Shown piece by piece: positions 1-6,343 of a stretch of 9,595 nt of DNA (position 1 is its first letter; each line of letters begins with the position of its first letter). The stretch lies in the NCBI GenBank assembly GCA_024278775.1, contig JAJRSP010000206.1, positions 1 to 9,595 on the forward strand. The letters are read 5' to 3'. The translations under genes were made by a program, and so were the position numbers. The notes beneath the pieces were generated by a model. That model saw only the letters and a list, made by a program, of their open reading frames with translations, made no database searches and was not told the origin of the DNA. The DNA is from Planctomycetota bacterium (GTDB lineage Bacteria; Planctomycetota; Phycisphaerae; UBA1845).

Positions 1-55
1 AATCCCGTGGTATGGGCCAGCCCACCGAAGACCTCGCCGTCATGCCAGGAAACCC

Positions 56-104
56 GGATGGTCTCTTGAGCCGCGTCCCCCGCCTCAAAAGAGACGGGCC
101 ACCC
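56..104 (-). repeat. Stem-loop repeat copy 1, 3' of lipA
   Basis: Begins 28 bases after the lipA stop, in the sense of lipA. On the minus strand GTCTCTTTTGAG (95 to 84) can pair with CTCAAGAGAC (70 to 61), with a 2-base bulge and a 13-base loop. GGGTG (104 to 100) can then pair with CATCC (60 to 56) using one G-T wobble. The 33 bases at 72-104 match 3634-3666 (opposite strand in the window) at 29 of 33 positions. It may act as a terminator or 3' mRNA stabiliser, but no U tract follows. The pairing and the repeat are seen directly; the function is inferred. Bases 1-55 show nothing else I can identify. Confidence 0.6.
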
Positions 105-132
105 AGCAATGGACCACCCCAAAAACATTCAG

Positions 133-1065
133 CTATTTCGACGAAGCCTCCTGCTCGTTCAGGCGTCGTTGGCTTTCCTCAAAGACGTCCGCCGCGTTGT
201 AACTCGAACGAACGAAAGGGCCGCTGGCCACACTCAAAAACCCGAGCGACTCGGCGAACGCACCCAGTTCGTGAAATTCCTCCGGAGGATAATACTTTTC
301 CACCGGCGCGTGCGCGTCACGGGTAGGCTGGAGATACTGCCCGATCGTGAGCACGTCACACCCGACGTCGCGCAAATCGCGAAACGCCTGATGCAATTCG
401 GCCGTCGTCTCACCCAGGCCCACCATAAGCCCGGATTTCGTAATCAGCTTCGGCGAGGTCTCCTTCACGAGACGCAGCACGTCCAGCGACCGGTCATACT
501 TCCCCTGCGGTCTAAGCTTGGGCGTCAGCCGCTCCACCATCTCCAAGTTGTGGTTGTATAGCTCCGGCGCGGCGTCGCACAGTGTGTCGATGCAATCCCG
601 CCGTGCATGGAAGTCGGCCGGCAACACCTCGACCATGGTATGCGCGCAGCGATCATGGATGGCACGGACGCATTCGGCAAAGTGCCCCGCCCCCTCGTCC
701 GTTAGATCGTCCCGCGCTACGGCTGTCAGCACCACGTGACGCAGGTTGAGCTGAGCCACGGCACCGGCCAGCCGATCCGGCTCGTCCCTCGACGGCGGAT
801 CAGGTCGGGCCGTATCGACCGCACAGTAGTGGCACCGTCGGGTACACTTGTCGCCGAGGATCATGAAGGTGGCGTGTCGCTTTGACCAGCATTCGGAAAG
901 ATTGGGGCATCGCGCCTCCTGACAGACGGTGGCCACGCCGCTGTCATCCACGATTCGGCTGGTGCGGCTGAAGTCACCGGAGGGCAGCGGCCGCCTCAAC
1001 CATGGCGGCAAACGCCGACGCGGCGAGGGCGAAAACTGCGGCAGTACATGTAGCTCGACGGTCAT
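133..1065 (-). CDS. lipA: Lipoyl synthase LipA
   Basis: Cytosolic radical-SAM enzyme that inserts two sulfur atoms into protein-bound octanoyl groups to make the lipoyl cofactor of 2-oxoacid dehydrogenases and the glycine cleavage system. The 310-residue product has the auxiliary-cluster cysteines C48, C53 and C59 (CX4CX5C) and the radical-SAM triad C74, C78 and C81 (CX3CX2C, in CTRRCHYC). It also has YLQPTR near 244 and the C-terminal RSSY (286-289), whose serine ligates the auxiliary cluster in known LipA structures. Length is normal for the family. An in-frame ATG exists at 1167, but the start at 1065 is preferred: it has AGG about 8 bases upstream, gives the usual N-terminus, and leaves a -10-like box and a palindrome outside the coding region. 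No lipB lies beside it. It diverges from the stress-protein gene. Identity is very secure; the start is less so. Confidence 0.97.
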   Translation of the reverse strand: MTVELHVLPQFSPSPRRRLPPWLRRPLPSGDFSRTSRIVDDSGVATVCQEARCPNLSECWSKRHATFMILGDKCTRRCHYCAVDTARPDPPSRDEPDRLAGAVAQLNLRHVVLTAVARDDLTDEGAGHFAECVRAIHDRCAHTMVEVLPADFHARRDCIDTLCDAAPELYNHNLEMVERLTPKLRPQGKYDRSLDVLRLVKETSPKLITKSGLMVGLGETTAELHQAFRDLRDVGCDVLTIGQYLQPTRDAHAPVEKYYPPEEFHELGAFAESLGFLSVASGPFVRSSYNAADVFEESQRRLNEQEASSK

Positions 1066-1097
1066 AGACTTACCTGGTACCGGTCTTTCGATGTTCC

Positions 1098-1116
1098 ATT
1101 GGTCCGCGGGACCAAT
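1098..1116. promoter_or_regulatory. 8+3+8 palindrome in lipA leader
   Basis: ATTGGTCC, a GCG centre, then GGACCAAT: a perfect 8-base inverted repeat. It sits just downstream of the candidate lipA -10 box and about 32 bases upstream of the lipA start, which suits a repressor operator or a leader hairpin. The symmetry is seen; the role is inferred. Confidence 0.45.
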
Positions 1117-1126
1117 CCTGCCGCCC

Positions 1127-1155
1127 ACTATACAGGAAAAATCGCTGTCCGACGA
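1127..1155 (-). promoter_or_regulatory. Weak candidate promoter for lipA
   Basis: On the minus strand, TATAGT (1132 to 1127) is a good -10 match. TCGTCG (1155 to 1150), 17 bases upstream, is only a 3 of 6 match to a sigma70 -35 box. Transcription would start near 1120 and give a leader of about 55 bases that includes the palindrome. Confidence 0.3.
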
Positions 1156-1171
1156 GCCTGGTGGCATGTGT

Positions 1172-1200
1172 TTGACGTTCGCGAAAGGGCGTTTTACGAT
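1172..1200 (+). promoter_or_regulatory. Sigma70-type promoter for the stress-protein gene
   Basis: TTGACG (1172-1177), a 17-base spacer, then TACGAT (1195-1200): 5 of 6 and 4 of 6 matches to the consensus. The predicted start near 1207 leaves a leader of about 70 bases before the ATG at 1280. Confidence 0.5.
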
Positions 1201-1279
1201 GTCGCGCAGTCGCCCGAGCGAGTGAGTTCGTCAGAGGTGGCGAGGCCGAGGCTCGGTGCCGTCTTGGGATGATTTGCCC

Positions 1280-1753
1280 ATGTCCAATCTGTTCGAGAAA
1301 ATCCTGTTTCCGACCGACTTTTCCGAGCTAGCCAACACGGCGTTGGATTACGCCAGGGAGTTTGTGGATAAGTACGGATCGGAGCTGCACTGTCTGCATG
1401 TCGTGGATGACGCCTACCAGTATTGGAGTGCGATGGGTCCGGAGAGTATTCCGATCGGTCCGCCGACGGACGATCTGATGGAACTGGGCCGCAACCGGAT
1501 GAATACGTTCGTGGAGGAGCATCTAACCGGGCTATCCCGGGAGCCGGTGAAGGCCGTGACGATGGGGCGACCCTTCGCGGAGATCATCTCCTACGCTCGG
1601 GCTCATGACATCGATCTGATTGTGATGGGCACTCACGGCCGCGGCGAGATCGCTCACGTGTTGCTCGGAAGTACGACGGAAAAGGTCGTACGCAAGGCCG
1701 GTTGCGCCGTGCTGACGGTACGCGGCAGTGGGCTCAAGTTTACCATGCCGTAG
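1280..1753 (+). CDS. Universal stress protein, UspA family, ATP-binding type
   Basis: Small cytosolic alpha/beta protein of the UspA superfamily; members bind ATP or AMP and support survival under stress, usually as dimers. The 157-residue product is a single domain. It opens with the typical beta-1 strand and aspartate (KILFPTDFS, D13). It carries the nucleotide-binding signature G-X2-G-X9-G-S: G117 and G120 in GTHGRG, then G130-S131. The C-terminal strand is AVLTVR. An in-frame GTG at 1256 would add eight residues, but the ATG at 1280 gives the normal N-terminus; the ribosome site is weak for both (GGGA about 10 bases before the ATG). The membrane-protein gene follows after 61 bases. The binding motif is intact, so this is probably the ATP-binding class. 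The stress that induces it cannot be read from the sequence. Confidence 0.92.
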   Translation: MSNLFEKILFPTDFSELANTALDYAREFVDKYGSELHCLHVVDDAYQYWSAMGPESIPIGPPTDDLMELGRNRMNTFVEEHLTGLSREPVKAVTMGRPFAEIISYARAHDIDLIVMGTHGRGEIAHVLLGSTTEKVVRKAGCAVLTVRGSGLKFTMP

Positions 1754-1755
1754 TC

Positions 1756-1771
1756 ATCGAACCTCTTCGAT
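1756..1771 (+). terminator. Weak hairpin after the stress-protein gene
   Basis: ATCGAA and TTCGAT pair around a CCTC loop, three bases after the stop, with a short CATTTTCG run downstream. The stem is AT-rich and the T run is poor, so it would be a leaky terminator at best. Read-through into the next gene is likely. Confidence 0.25.
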
Positions 1772-1814
1772 CGTCATTTTCGTATGCGGCGGAGAGAAGT
1801 GGGAGGGTCAGCAC

Positions 1815-2504
1815 GTGGCATCAACCGGGCAACAGGCTCACATCGCGGAGGTAGTTCGTCGCAATACGATGTCGGCGGCGATCGCGGCCGCGTTGCTCTG
1901 TTACTACGGATACTACGGCCTCGCCGAGCCTGTCGTGACCGATCTTTTTACGCGGAGCAACTGGCTTTTCTATCACACGCTACGCATCGGTGGTCCGCTG
2001 ATGGGGTTGCTCGCTGTGGGGTCGTTGTCCGGTGTGATTGAGGTGTTCGCTGTGGATGGTGTGGTGTCCGCTGTGATCGGTGTGCTCTTTGTGCTGGCCG
2101 GCGGGGGTATGCTGATCGACGGTGGCGGCAGCTTGAACACGATCTTGATCATGTTCTTCGGGCTGATGTTTTTCGGCTCGGGTCGTCGCAACTGGCAGGC
2201 CTACCGACACCTGGCCGCGGGCGGTCGTGTGGCGAGGGAGGACGTGTTCGTGCCACCGCCCTCTTCTGCGCCTTGTGCTCCAGCCGTGGAGCCGCCGGTG
2301 GCGGAGATGACTTCTCATCCAGCATCGGTCCGGCCGACACCCGCGGAGCCCGTGCCTGTAGAACCGGTACTGCCAATAGAACCGGTATTGGAAAGGCCGC
2401 CACCGGTAGAGTCGGCGCCCGATGAACCCGAACCTGACACACCGCCCGGTGGATTCTTGGCTGCCATGGCGAACCGGCCGCCGCCGGACGAACCGCGGCC
2501 GTAA
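1815..2504 (+). CDS. Proline-rich membrane protein of unknown function
   Basis: I do not recognise a family. The GTG start is chosen for its strong ribosome site (GGGAGGG at 1801-1807, 7-base gap). The longer frame open from 1728 would overlap the stress-protein gene and has no such site. The product is 229 residues. Likely membrane segments lie near 20-38 (with an unusual run of tyrosines, YYGYYG), 56-78, 80-98 and 106-122. The last has an exposed basic end (GRRNWQAYRH). From about 146 to the end the chain is rich in P, E and V, with hexapeptide-like units EPVPV, EPVLPI and EPVLER. The DNA there holds an imperfect 18-base tandem repeat (TAGAACCGGTAYTG at 2359 and 2377). The tail ends in GGFLAAMANRPPPDEP. 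It probably sits in the inner membrane with a disordered soluble tail. The next gene starts 16 bases after its stop, which suggests co-transcription with the adenylyltransferase. Confidence 0.75.
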   Translation: MASTGQQAHIAEVVRRNTMSAAIAAALLCYYGYYGLAEPVVTDLFTRSNWLFYHTLRIGGPLMGLLAVGSLSGVIEVFAVDGVVSAVIGVLFVLAGGGMLIDGGGSLNTILIMFFGLMFFGSGRRNWQAYRHLAAGGRVAREDVFVPPPSSAPCAPAVEPPVAEMTSHPASVRPTPAEPVPVEPVLPIEPVLERPPPVESAPDEPEPDTPPGGFLAAMANRPPPDEPRP

Positions 2505-2520
2505 CCCCCGAGCACCCACG

Positions 2521-3594
2521 ATGCCATCTTCGCCGGATTCCGAAGTGTCGCCGATCGCCGACTCGCTCGCGCGTTATTCACGGCAGGTGTTGTATGACGG
2601 GGTCGGAGAGGCCGGACAGCGCCGCCTGCAAGCCTCACGCGTAGTCATCATCGGGTGTGGTGCGCTGGGGACGGTGCTCGCGAACACGCTCGTGCGGGCT
2701 GGCGTGGGCCATGTGCGTCTGTGTGATCGGGACTTCATCGAGCTGAACAACCTGCAACGCCAGGTGCTTTTTGATGAAGGTGACATCGCCGAAGGGTGGC
2801 CCAAGGCGGAGGCGGCCGCTCGCAAGCTCCGGCGGATCAACTCGACCGTAACGGTGGAGGCGCACGTCGTTGATGTGAACCATCATAACGTGGCTCGGCT
2901 CGCCGAGGGTGTGGATCTGATTCTCGATGGGACGGATAATTTCGAGGCTCGGTTTCTGATCAACGACCTGGCCGTCAAGACGGAAACGCCGTGGATCTAT
3001 GGTGCCGTGATCGGTGCGACCGGGTTGTGCATGTCGATCGTGCCGCATGATACGCCGTGTCTTCGCTGTGTGTTTGAGGATGCGCCACCGCCGGAGATGA
3101 ATCCGACTTGTGATACGGCCGGTGTACTTTCATCCGCGGTGAACATCGTGGCCGGCTTTCAGGCGATCGAGGCGATGAAGATCTTGACCGGGCAGTTAGA
3201 TCAGCTACATCGGCGGTTGATGAATATCGACGCCTGGACGGGGCGCGTAGTGAATCTGAACGTGCAGGCCTCTTTCGAGAAAAACGACTGCCCGTGTTGC
3301 AAGCGGCGCGACTTCGCCTATCTCGACGGGCGCATGGCCAGCACCACGACTACGCTCTGCGGTCGGGGTGCCGTGCAGGTGAGCGCGCCGGAGGGCGTGC
3401 GGGTGGACTTCCCGGCCATTGCGAGAAAGCTCGGCTCGACGGCGGAGGCCGGTGTGCGGTACAATAAGTTCATGTTGACCGCTCGCGTGAATGGTTTTGA
3501 TCTGGTGCTGTTTCCGGATGGGCGGGCGATTATCAAGGGCACGGAGGATGCCGGTGTGGCACGAACCTTGTACGCCAGGTTCGTCGGCGTTTAA
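2521..3594 (+). CDS. ThiF/MoeB-type E1-like adenylyltransferase with C-terminal extension
   Basis: Cytosolic enzyme of the HesA/MoeB/ThiF family, which adenylates the C-terminal glycine of a ubiquitin-like sulfur carrier using ATP. In the 357-residue product, RYSRQ (18-22) opens the fold and GCGALG (45-50) is the nucleotide loop. Next come DRDFIELNNLQRQ (69-81) and DGTDN (136-140). C180 and C183 with C257 and C260 form the zinc-binding CXXC pair. PTCDTAGVLSSA supplies the conserved cysteine C197. After the zinc site, about 90 residues form an extra domain with LCGRGAVQV (279-287) and LFPDGRAIIKGT (330-341). I recall similar tails in some MoeB/ThiF-like proteins, but its role is unclear. The ATG at 2521 is preferred over an in-frame ATG at 2422, which would place the proline-rich gene's 3' end inside this protein; no strong ribosome site is seen, so coupling to the upstream gene is plausible. 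ThiF versus MoeB function cannot be settled here. Confidence 0.9.
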   Translation: MPSSPDSEVSPIADSLARYSRQVLYDGVGEAGQRRLQASRVVIIGCGALGTVLANTLVRAGVGHVRLCDRDFIELNNLQRQVLFDEGDIAEGWPKAEAAARKLRRINSTVTVEAHVVDVNHHNVARLAEGVDLILDGTDNFEARFLINDLAVKTETPWIYGAVIGATGLCMSIVPHDTPCLRCVFEDAPPPEMNPTCDTAGVLSSAVNIVAGFQAIEAMKILTGQLDQLHRRLMNIDAWTGRVVNLNVQASFEKNDCPCCKRRDFAYLDGRMASTTTTLCGRGAVQVSAPEGVRVDFPAIARKLGSTAEAGVRYNKFMLTARVNGFDLVLFPDGRAIIKGTEDAGVARTLYARFVGV

Positions 3595-3633
3595 TACTTC
3601 GGCATGTAGTTTGGTGAGTTTGATGAGTGGGTT

Positions 3634-3666
3634 GGGTGGCCCCTCTCTTTAGAGGTGGGGGACACG
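3634..3666 (+). repeat. Stem-loop repeat copy 2, 3' of the adenylyltransferase gene
   Basis: Starts 39 bases after the stop codon at 3594, in the sense of that gene. CCTCT (3642-3646) pairs with AGAGG (3651-3655) around CTTT. The 33 bases match the copy beyond lipA (72-104 on the minus strand) at 29 positions. The downstream half of the larger stem seen in copy 1 is absent. Confidence 0.55.
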
Positions 3667-3712
3667 AATGCGTAGGCTATGCGGCCGCAAAGTGCTATCG
3701 AGTTTGCCTTTC

Positions 3713-3794
3713 TTCCCCCTTTTCCAAGGGCGGATCGAGGGGTAAGCGGACAGCCAAGAACCTCCCCCGGCCCCTCCTTGGTAAGGAGGGGAGC
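3713..3794. repeat. Inverted REP/BIME-like hairpin pair
   Basis: Two related GC-rich modules face each other. The first (3713-3742) has CCCCCTT, TTCC, then AAGGGCGG, followed by GAGGGG. The second (3761-3794) has a perfect 9-base stem, CCCCTCCTT (3771-3779) with AAGGAGGGG (3783-3791), around GGT. The reverse complement of the second shares the skeleton CCCC-YYTT-CCAAGG-GGG-GGGG with the first. About 18 bases separate them. This is the layout of paired REP elements. No RAYT transposase gene is in the window. The second hairpin may also stop transcription, though no T tract follows. Confidence 0.6.
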
Positions 3795-3820
3795 ACGGTG
3801 CGTCGAGTGGTCAAGCTAAG

Positions 3821-3860
3821 TGAGCGATTGATGAGTGATAGTGAGTGAGTGATGAGCGAT
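3821..3860 (+). repeat. TGAGYGAT repeat tract across the desulfurase start
   Basis: TGAGCGAT at 3821 and 3853, TGAGTGAT at 3832 and 3846, and TGAGTGAG at 3842. The units overlap and are unevenly spaced, and the tract runs over the ATG at 3852, so the first codons (ATG AGC GAT) belong to a repeat unit. No normal ribosome-binding site is visible apart from the GAGTGAG runs. Confidence 0.6.
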
Positions 3861-5051
3861 AGACGAGACCGTTTGATCTATCTTGATAATGCCGCGACGA
3901 GTTGGCCCAAGCCGCCGGGTGTGAATCGGGCGATGGCCGCGTTTCATCTGGAGCAGGGGGGCGGACCCAGTCGCGGCGGGCATCGTTTGGCCGTGGCAGC
4001 TACGCGCGTCGTGGATGAGGCCCGCGCCAAGCTTGCGAACCTGTTCGGGGTGAGTGATCCCGCAAGGATGATCCACTGCTTCAACTGTAGCGACGCGCTC
4101 AACATGGCCATCAAAGGCGTGCTGCGTGAAGGCGATCACGTCGTCTGCACCGCGCTCGATCACAACAGCATCTCCCGTCCGTTGGAAGCGATGGTTCGCC
4201 GTGGGTTTATCTCATTAACGCGCGTGAGCGTTGGCGCGAACGGTATGATCGACCCCGATGATATTCGTGCGGCCATCACTCCCAAGACGAAGCTTCTGGC
4301 TACGGTGCATGCCAGTAACGTGACGGGAGCCATCACGCCCGCAGCGGAACTCGCTCGCATCGCCCGAGAGCATGACCTGCTCTTTTTGTTGGATGCGGCG
4401 CAGACGGCCGGAGTGGTGGATATCCATGTGGATGCGCTGGCGGTAGATCTTCTCGCCTTTCCCGGCCACAAGGCGCTGCTCGGTCCGATGGGGACCGGCG
4501 GTTTGTATGTGGGCACTCGGGCGACGTTGAACTCCTTTCGTGAGGGCGGTACCGGCTTCGACTCCGATTTCCCGACGCAGCCGGAGGATTATCCCACCTG
4601 GTTGGAGGCGGGTACGCCGAACGCCGTGGGGCTGGCCGGGTTGGTGGCCGCCCTCGCTGAGCTTGATCCGCCGGCCACGCTTCGTCACGAGCGTACGCTG
4701 ATCCAACGTGTCATTGATGGCCTGAGCGGGGATGATCGCATCACGTTATATCGGGCACCTTCCGTGGAGACGGGCGTGGGTTGTCTCTCGTTCCGGATTG
4801 CCGGGCTTGACCCCCAAGACACCGCGGCCATTTTGGATGAGTCCTTCGACATTGCCGTGCGTGCGGGATTGCATTGTGCGCCATATATTCATCGGGCGTT
4901 GGGTAGTCATCCCGACGGCACCGTACGCATTTCGCTGGGACCGAATACGACGGAAGCCGAGGTAGACACTTTCATCGCGGCCGTTCGTGAAATCGCGGGC
5001 TCTCAACTCGAAGGGGCGATCCGGAGCGCTGGAGGCGCAGCGGGCGCATGA
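3852..5051 (+). CDS. Cysteine desulfurase-family PLP enzyme (class V aminotransferase fold)
   Basis: Cytosolic PLP enzyme of the NifS/SufS-like superfamily, which in proven members takes sulfur from L-cysteine to form an enzyme persulfide and alanine. The 399-residue product begins with YLDNAATSWPKPP (10-22). It has H104 (DHNS), N156 (SNVTG), D181 and Q184 (DAAQ), and the PLP lysine K207 in FPGHKALLGPMGTGG. The candidate catalytic cysteine is C342 in GLHCAPYIHRALG, followed by the C-terminal VRISLGPNTTEAEVD. This pattern fits the branch of class V enzymes often labelled just 'cysteine desulfurase family protein' rather than classical IscS or SufS, so the true substrate could be cysteine or selenocysteine. 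A GTG lies directly before the ATG. It follows the E1-like gene after a 257-base repeat-filled spacer. The pairing with that gene suggests sulfur relay, which is inferred. Confidence 0.9.
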   Translation: MSDRRDRLIYLDNAATSWPKPPGVNRAMAAFHLEQGGGPSRGGHRLAVAATRVVDEARAKLANLFGVSDPARMIHCFNCSDALNMAIKGVLREGDHVVCTALDHNSISRPLEAMVRRGFISLTRVSVGANGMIDPDDIRAAITPKTKLLATVHASNVTGAITPAAELARIAREHDLLFLLDAAQTAGVVDIHVDALAVDLLAFPGHKALLGPMGTGGLYVGTRATLNSFREGGTGFDSDFPTQPEDYPTWLEAGTPNAVGLAGLVAALAELDPPATLRHERTLIQRVIDGLSGDDRITLYRAPSVETGVGCLSFRIAGLDPQDTAAILDESFDIAVRAGLHCAPYIHRALGSHPDGTVRISLGPNTTEAEVDTFIAAVREIAGSQLEGAIRSAGGAAGA

Positions 5052-5178
5052 CTTTGGGCGGGTGCCCCCAATCCTGTTCGGCACGCGGTTTGCTGCGGCT
5101 CAGCATGCCGGAGGACGCCTCTTACGTGACATCAGGTCGGGCACTGCCTGACGCGAGACTTCAAGCAGTGTGGTGCCG

Positions 5179-5208
5179 TTGACACTCCGTCTCGGACCGT
5201 GCTATCCT
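5179..5208 (+). promoter_or_regulatory. Sigma70-type promoter for cysK
   Basis: A perfect TTGACA (5179-5184), an 18-base spacer, then TATCCT (5203-5208, 4 of 6). Predicted start near 5215, leaving a leader of about 63 bases. The leader is too short for a typical SAM or T-box riboswitch, and none is recognisable. Confidence 0.6.
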
Positions 5209-5277
5209 GCCACTGTGGGTCGCGGGCGCGGGTTCCGTTTCTCCGATACGGTTTTTACGCAACTGGGAAGGTGACAC

Positions 5278-6222
5278 ATGGCCAATTGTTATGACAACGT
5301 GATTAGCGCTGTGGGACGTACACCGCTCGTCAAGATCAATCGGATCATCGATGCACCGGCGACGGTGTACGGCAAGTGCGAGTATCACAACCCGCTTTCG
5401 AGCGTGAAAGATCGCATCGGCGCTGCGATGATTCTTGCGGCGGAACGCGACGGCAAGCTCACGCCCGATACGAGGGTGATTGAGCCGACTTCCGGCAACA
5501 CCGGCATCGCGCTCGCTTTTGTATGCGCGGCCAAGGGCTACAAGCTAACCCTGACGATGCCGGAGAGCATGTCGATGGAGCGTCGCACGATTCTCAAGGC
5601 GCTTGGCGCGGAGCTGGTGTTGACCCCGGCGGCCGAGGGTATGAAGGGGGCGGTGTCGGCCGCGGAAAAACTGGCGGCGGAGAACAGCCATTCGTTTGTG
5701 CCCCAGCAGTTCAACAATCCGGCCAATCCTGAAATCCACCGCCAAACGACGGCGATGGAAATCTGGAATGATACCGACGGCAAGGTGGACATCTTAGTGT
5801 CAGGTGTTGGCACCGGCGGCACGATCACGGGTTGCGGCGAGGCGCTCAAGTCGAAGAAGTCATCCGTACATTGTGTCGCGATCGAGCCGGGCAGTTCGCC
5901 CGTGATTGCGCAAGCCCGCAAAGGGGAACCGCTCCAACCGGGAAAGCACATGATCCAGGGGATCGGCGCGGGGTTCATCCCGGGCAACCTGAATCTTGAT
6001 GTCGTAGATGACGTCCAGCACGTGACCAACGAAGACGCCTTTGCCTGGGCTCGAAAAGCCTCGAACCAGGAAGGGCTCTTTTGTGGAATCTCCAGCGGGG
6101 CCGCGTTGTGTGTGGCCGACCGGATCGCGCGAATGCCCGAGAACAAGGGCAAGACGATCGTGGCGATTCTCCCCAGCGGCGGCGACCGATATCTCACCAC
6201 AGCACTGTACGCGGAAGTGTAG
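5278..6222 (+). CDS. cysK: Cysteine synthase A (O-acetylserine sulfhydrylase)
   Basis: Cytosolic PLP enzyme making L-cysteine from O-acetyl-L-serine and sulfide, the last step of assimilatory cysteine synthesis. The 314-residue product follows the CysK pattern end to end. It has the GRTPLV start and PLP lysine K44 (NPLSSVKDRIG). The substrate loop is TSGNTG (71-76), and QQFNNPANPEIH lies near 143-154. The phosphate-binding loop is GVGTGGT (176-182), followed by KHMIQGIGAGFIPGNL, GISSGAA (270-276) and PSGGDRYLTT (299-308), whose S300 faces the PLP nitrogen. It stops soon after RYLTTALYAEV, a little shorter than the 323-residue E. coli enzyme. The start is well supported by GGGAAGG at 5265-5271, 6 bases ahead. 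It has its own promoter and probably forms its own transcript. No cysE partner is visible. Confidence 0.97.
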   Translation: MANCYDNVISAVGRTPLVKINRIIDAPATVYGKCEYHNPLSSVKDRIGAAMILAAERDGKLTPDTRVIEPTSGNTGIALAFVCAAKGYKLTLTMPESMSMERRTILKALGAELVLTPAAEGMKGAVSAAEKLAAENSHSFVPQQFNNPANPEIHRQTTAMEIWNDTDGKVDILVSGVGTGGTITGCGEALKSKKSSVHCVAIEPGSSPVIAQARKGEPLQPGKHMIQGIGAGFIPGNLNLDVVDDVQHVTNEDAFAWARKASNQEGLFCGISSGAALCVADRIARMPENKGKTIVAILPSGGDRYLTTALYAEV

Positions 6223-6262
6223 TGCCGGACGACCGTCCTATAGGGTTGTGAAACACTCCCCT

Positions 6263-6280
6263 ACCGCCCCCCGCGGCGGT
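6263..6280 (+). terminator. GC-rich hairpin after cysK
   Basis: ACCGCC (6263-6268) pairs with GGCGGT (6275-6280) around CCCCGC, about 40 bases after the cysK stop. Only a loose T-containing stretch follows (GATCGGTTTATCT), so intrinsic termination is possible but weak. Confidence 0.35.
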
Positions 6281-6297
6281 GTGATCGGTTTATCTGA

Positions 6298-6326
6298 TTG
6301 ACCCGACACTTGTGCGCCCATACAGT
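6298..6326 (+). promoter_or_regulatory. Sigma70-type promoter ahead of the kinase
   Basis: TTGACC (6298-6303), a 17-base spacer, then TACAGT (6321-6326): 5 of 6 and 4 of 6 matches. The predicted start near 6333 leaves a leader of about 206 bases before the kinase ATG, or about 11 bases before the small frame at 6344. Confidence 0.5.
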
Positions 6327-6343
6327 AAGGCAGGCAATTAAGG

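Noticed and set aside
1066..1167. N-terminal extension of LipA from the ATG at 1167
   Set aside because: The extra 34 residues do not look like LipA, and the stretch carries a -10-like box and a palindrome expected in a leader. The ATG at 1065 fits the family better.
2422..2520. Extended start for the adenylyltransferase, overlapping the membrane-protein gene
   Set aside because: The extra residues are basic and low-complexity, arise from the other gene's proline-rich code, and add nothing to the RYSRQ-starting fold.
3627..3848. 73-codon open frame between the adenylyltransferase and desulfurase genes
   Set aside because: It consists almost wholly of the hairpin repeats and the TGAGYGAT tract; no ribosome site and no protein-like pattern.
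5132..5151. TCAGG...CCTGA inverted repeat ahead of the cysK promoter
   Set aside because: Only five paired bases with a 10-base gap, easily expected by chance; not listed as an operator or terminator.
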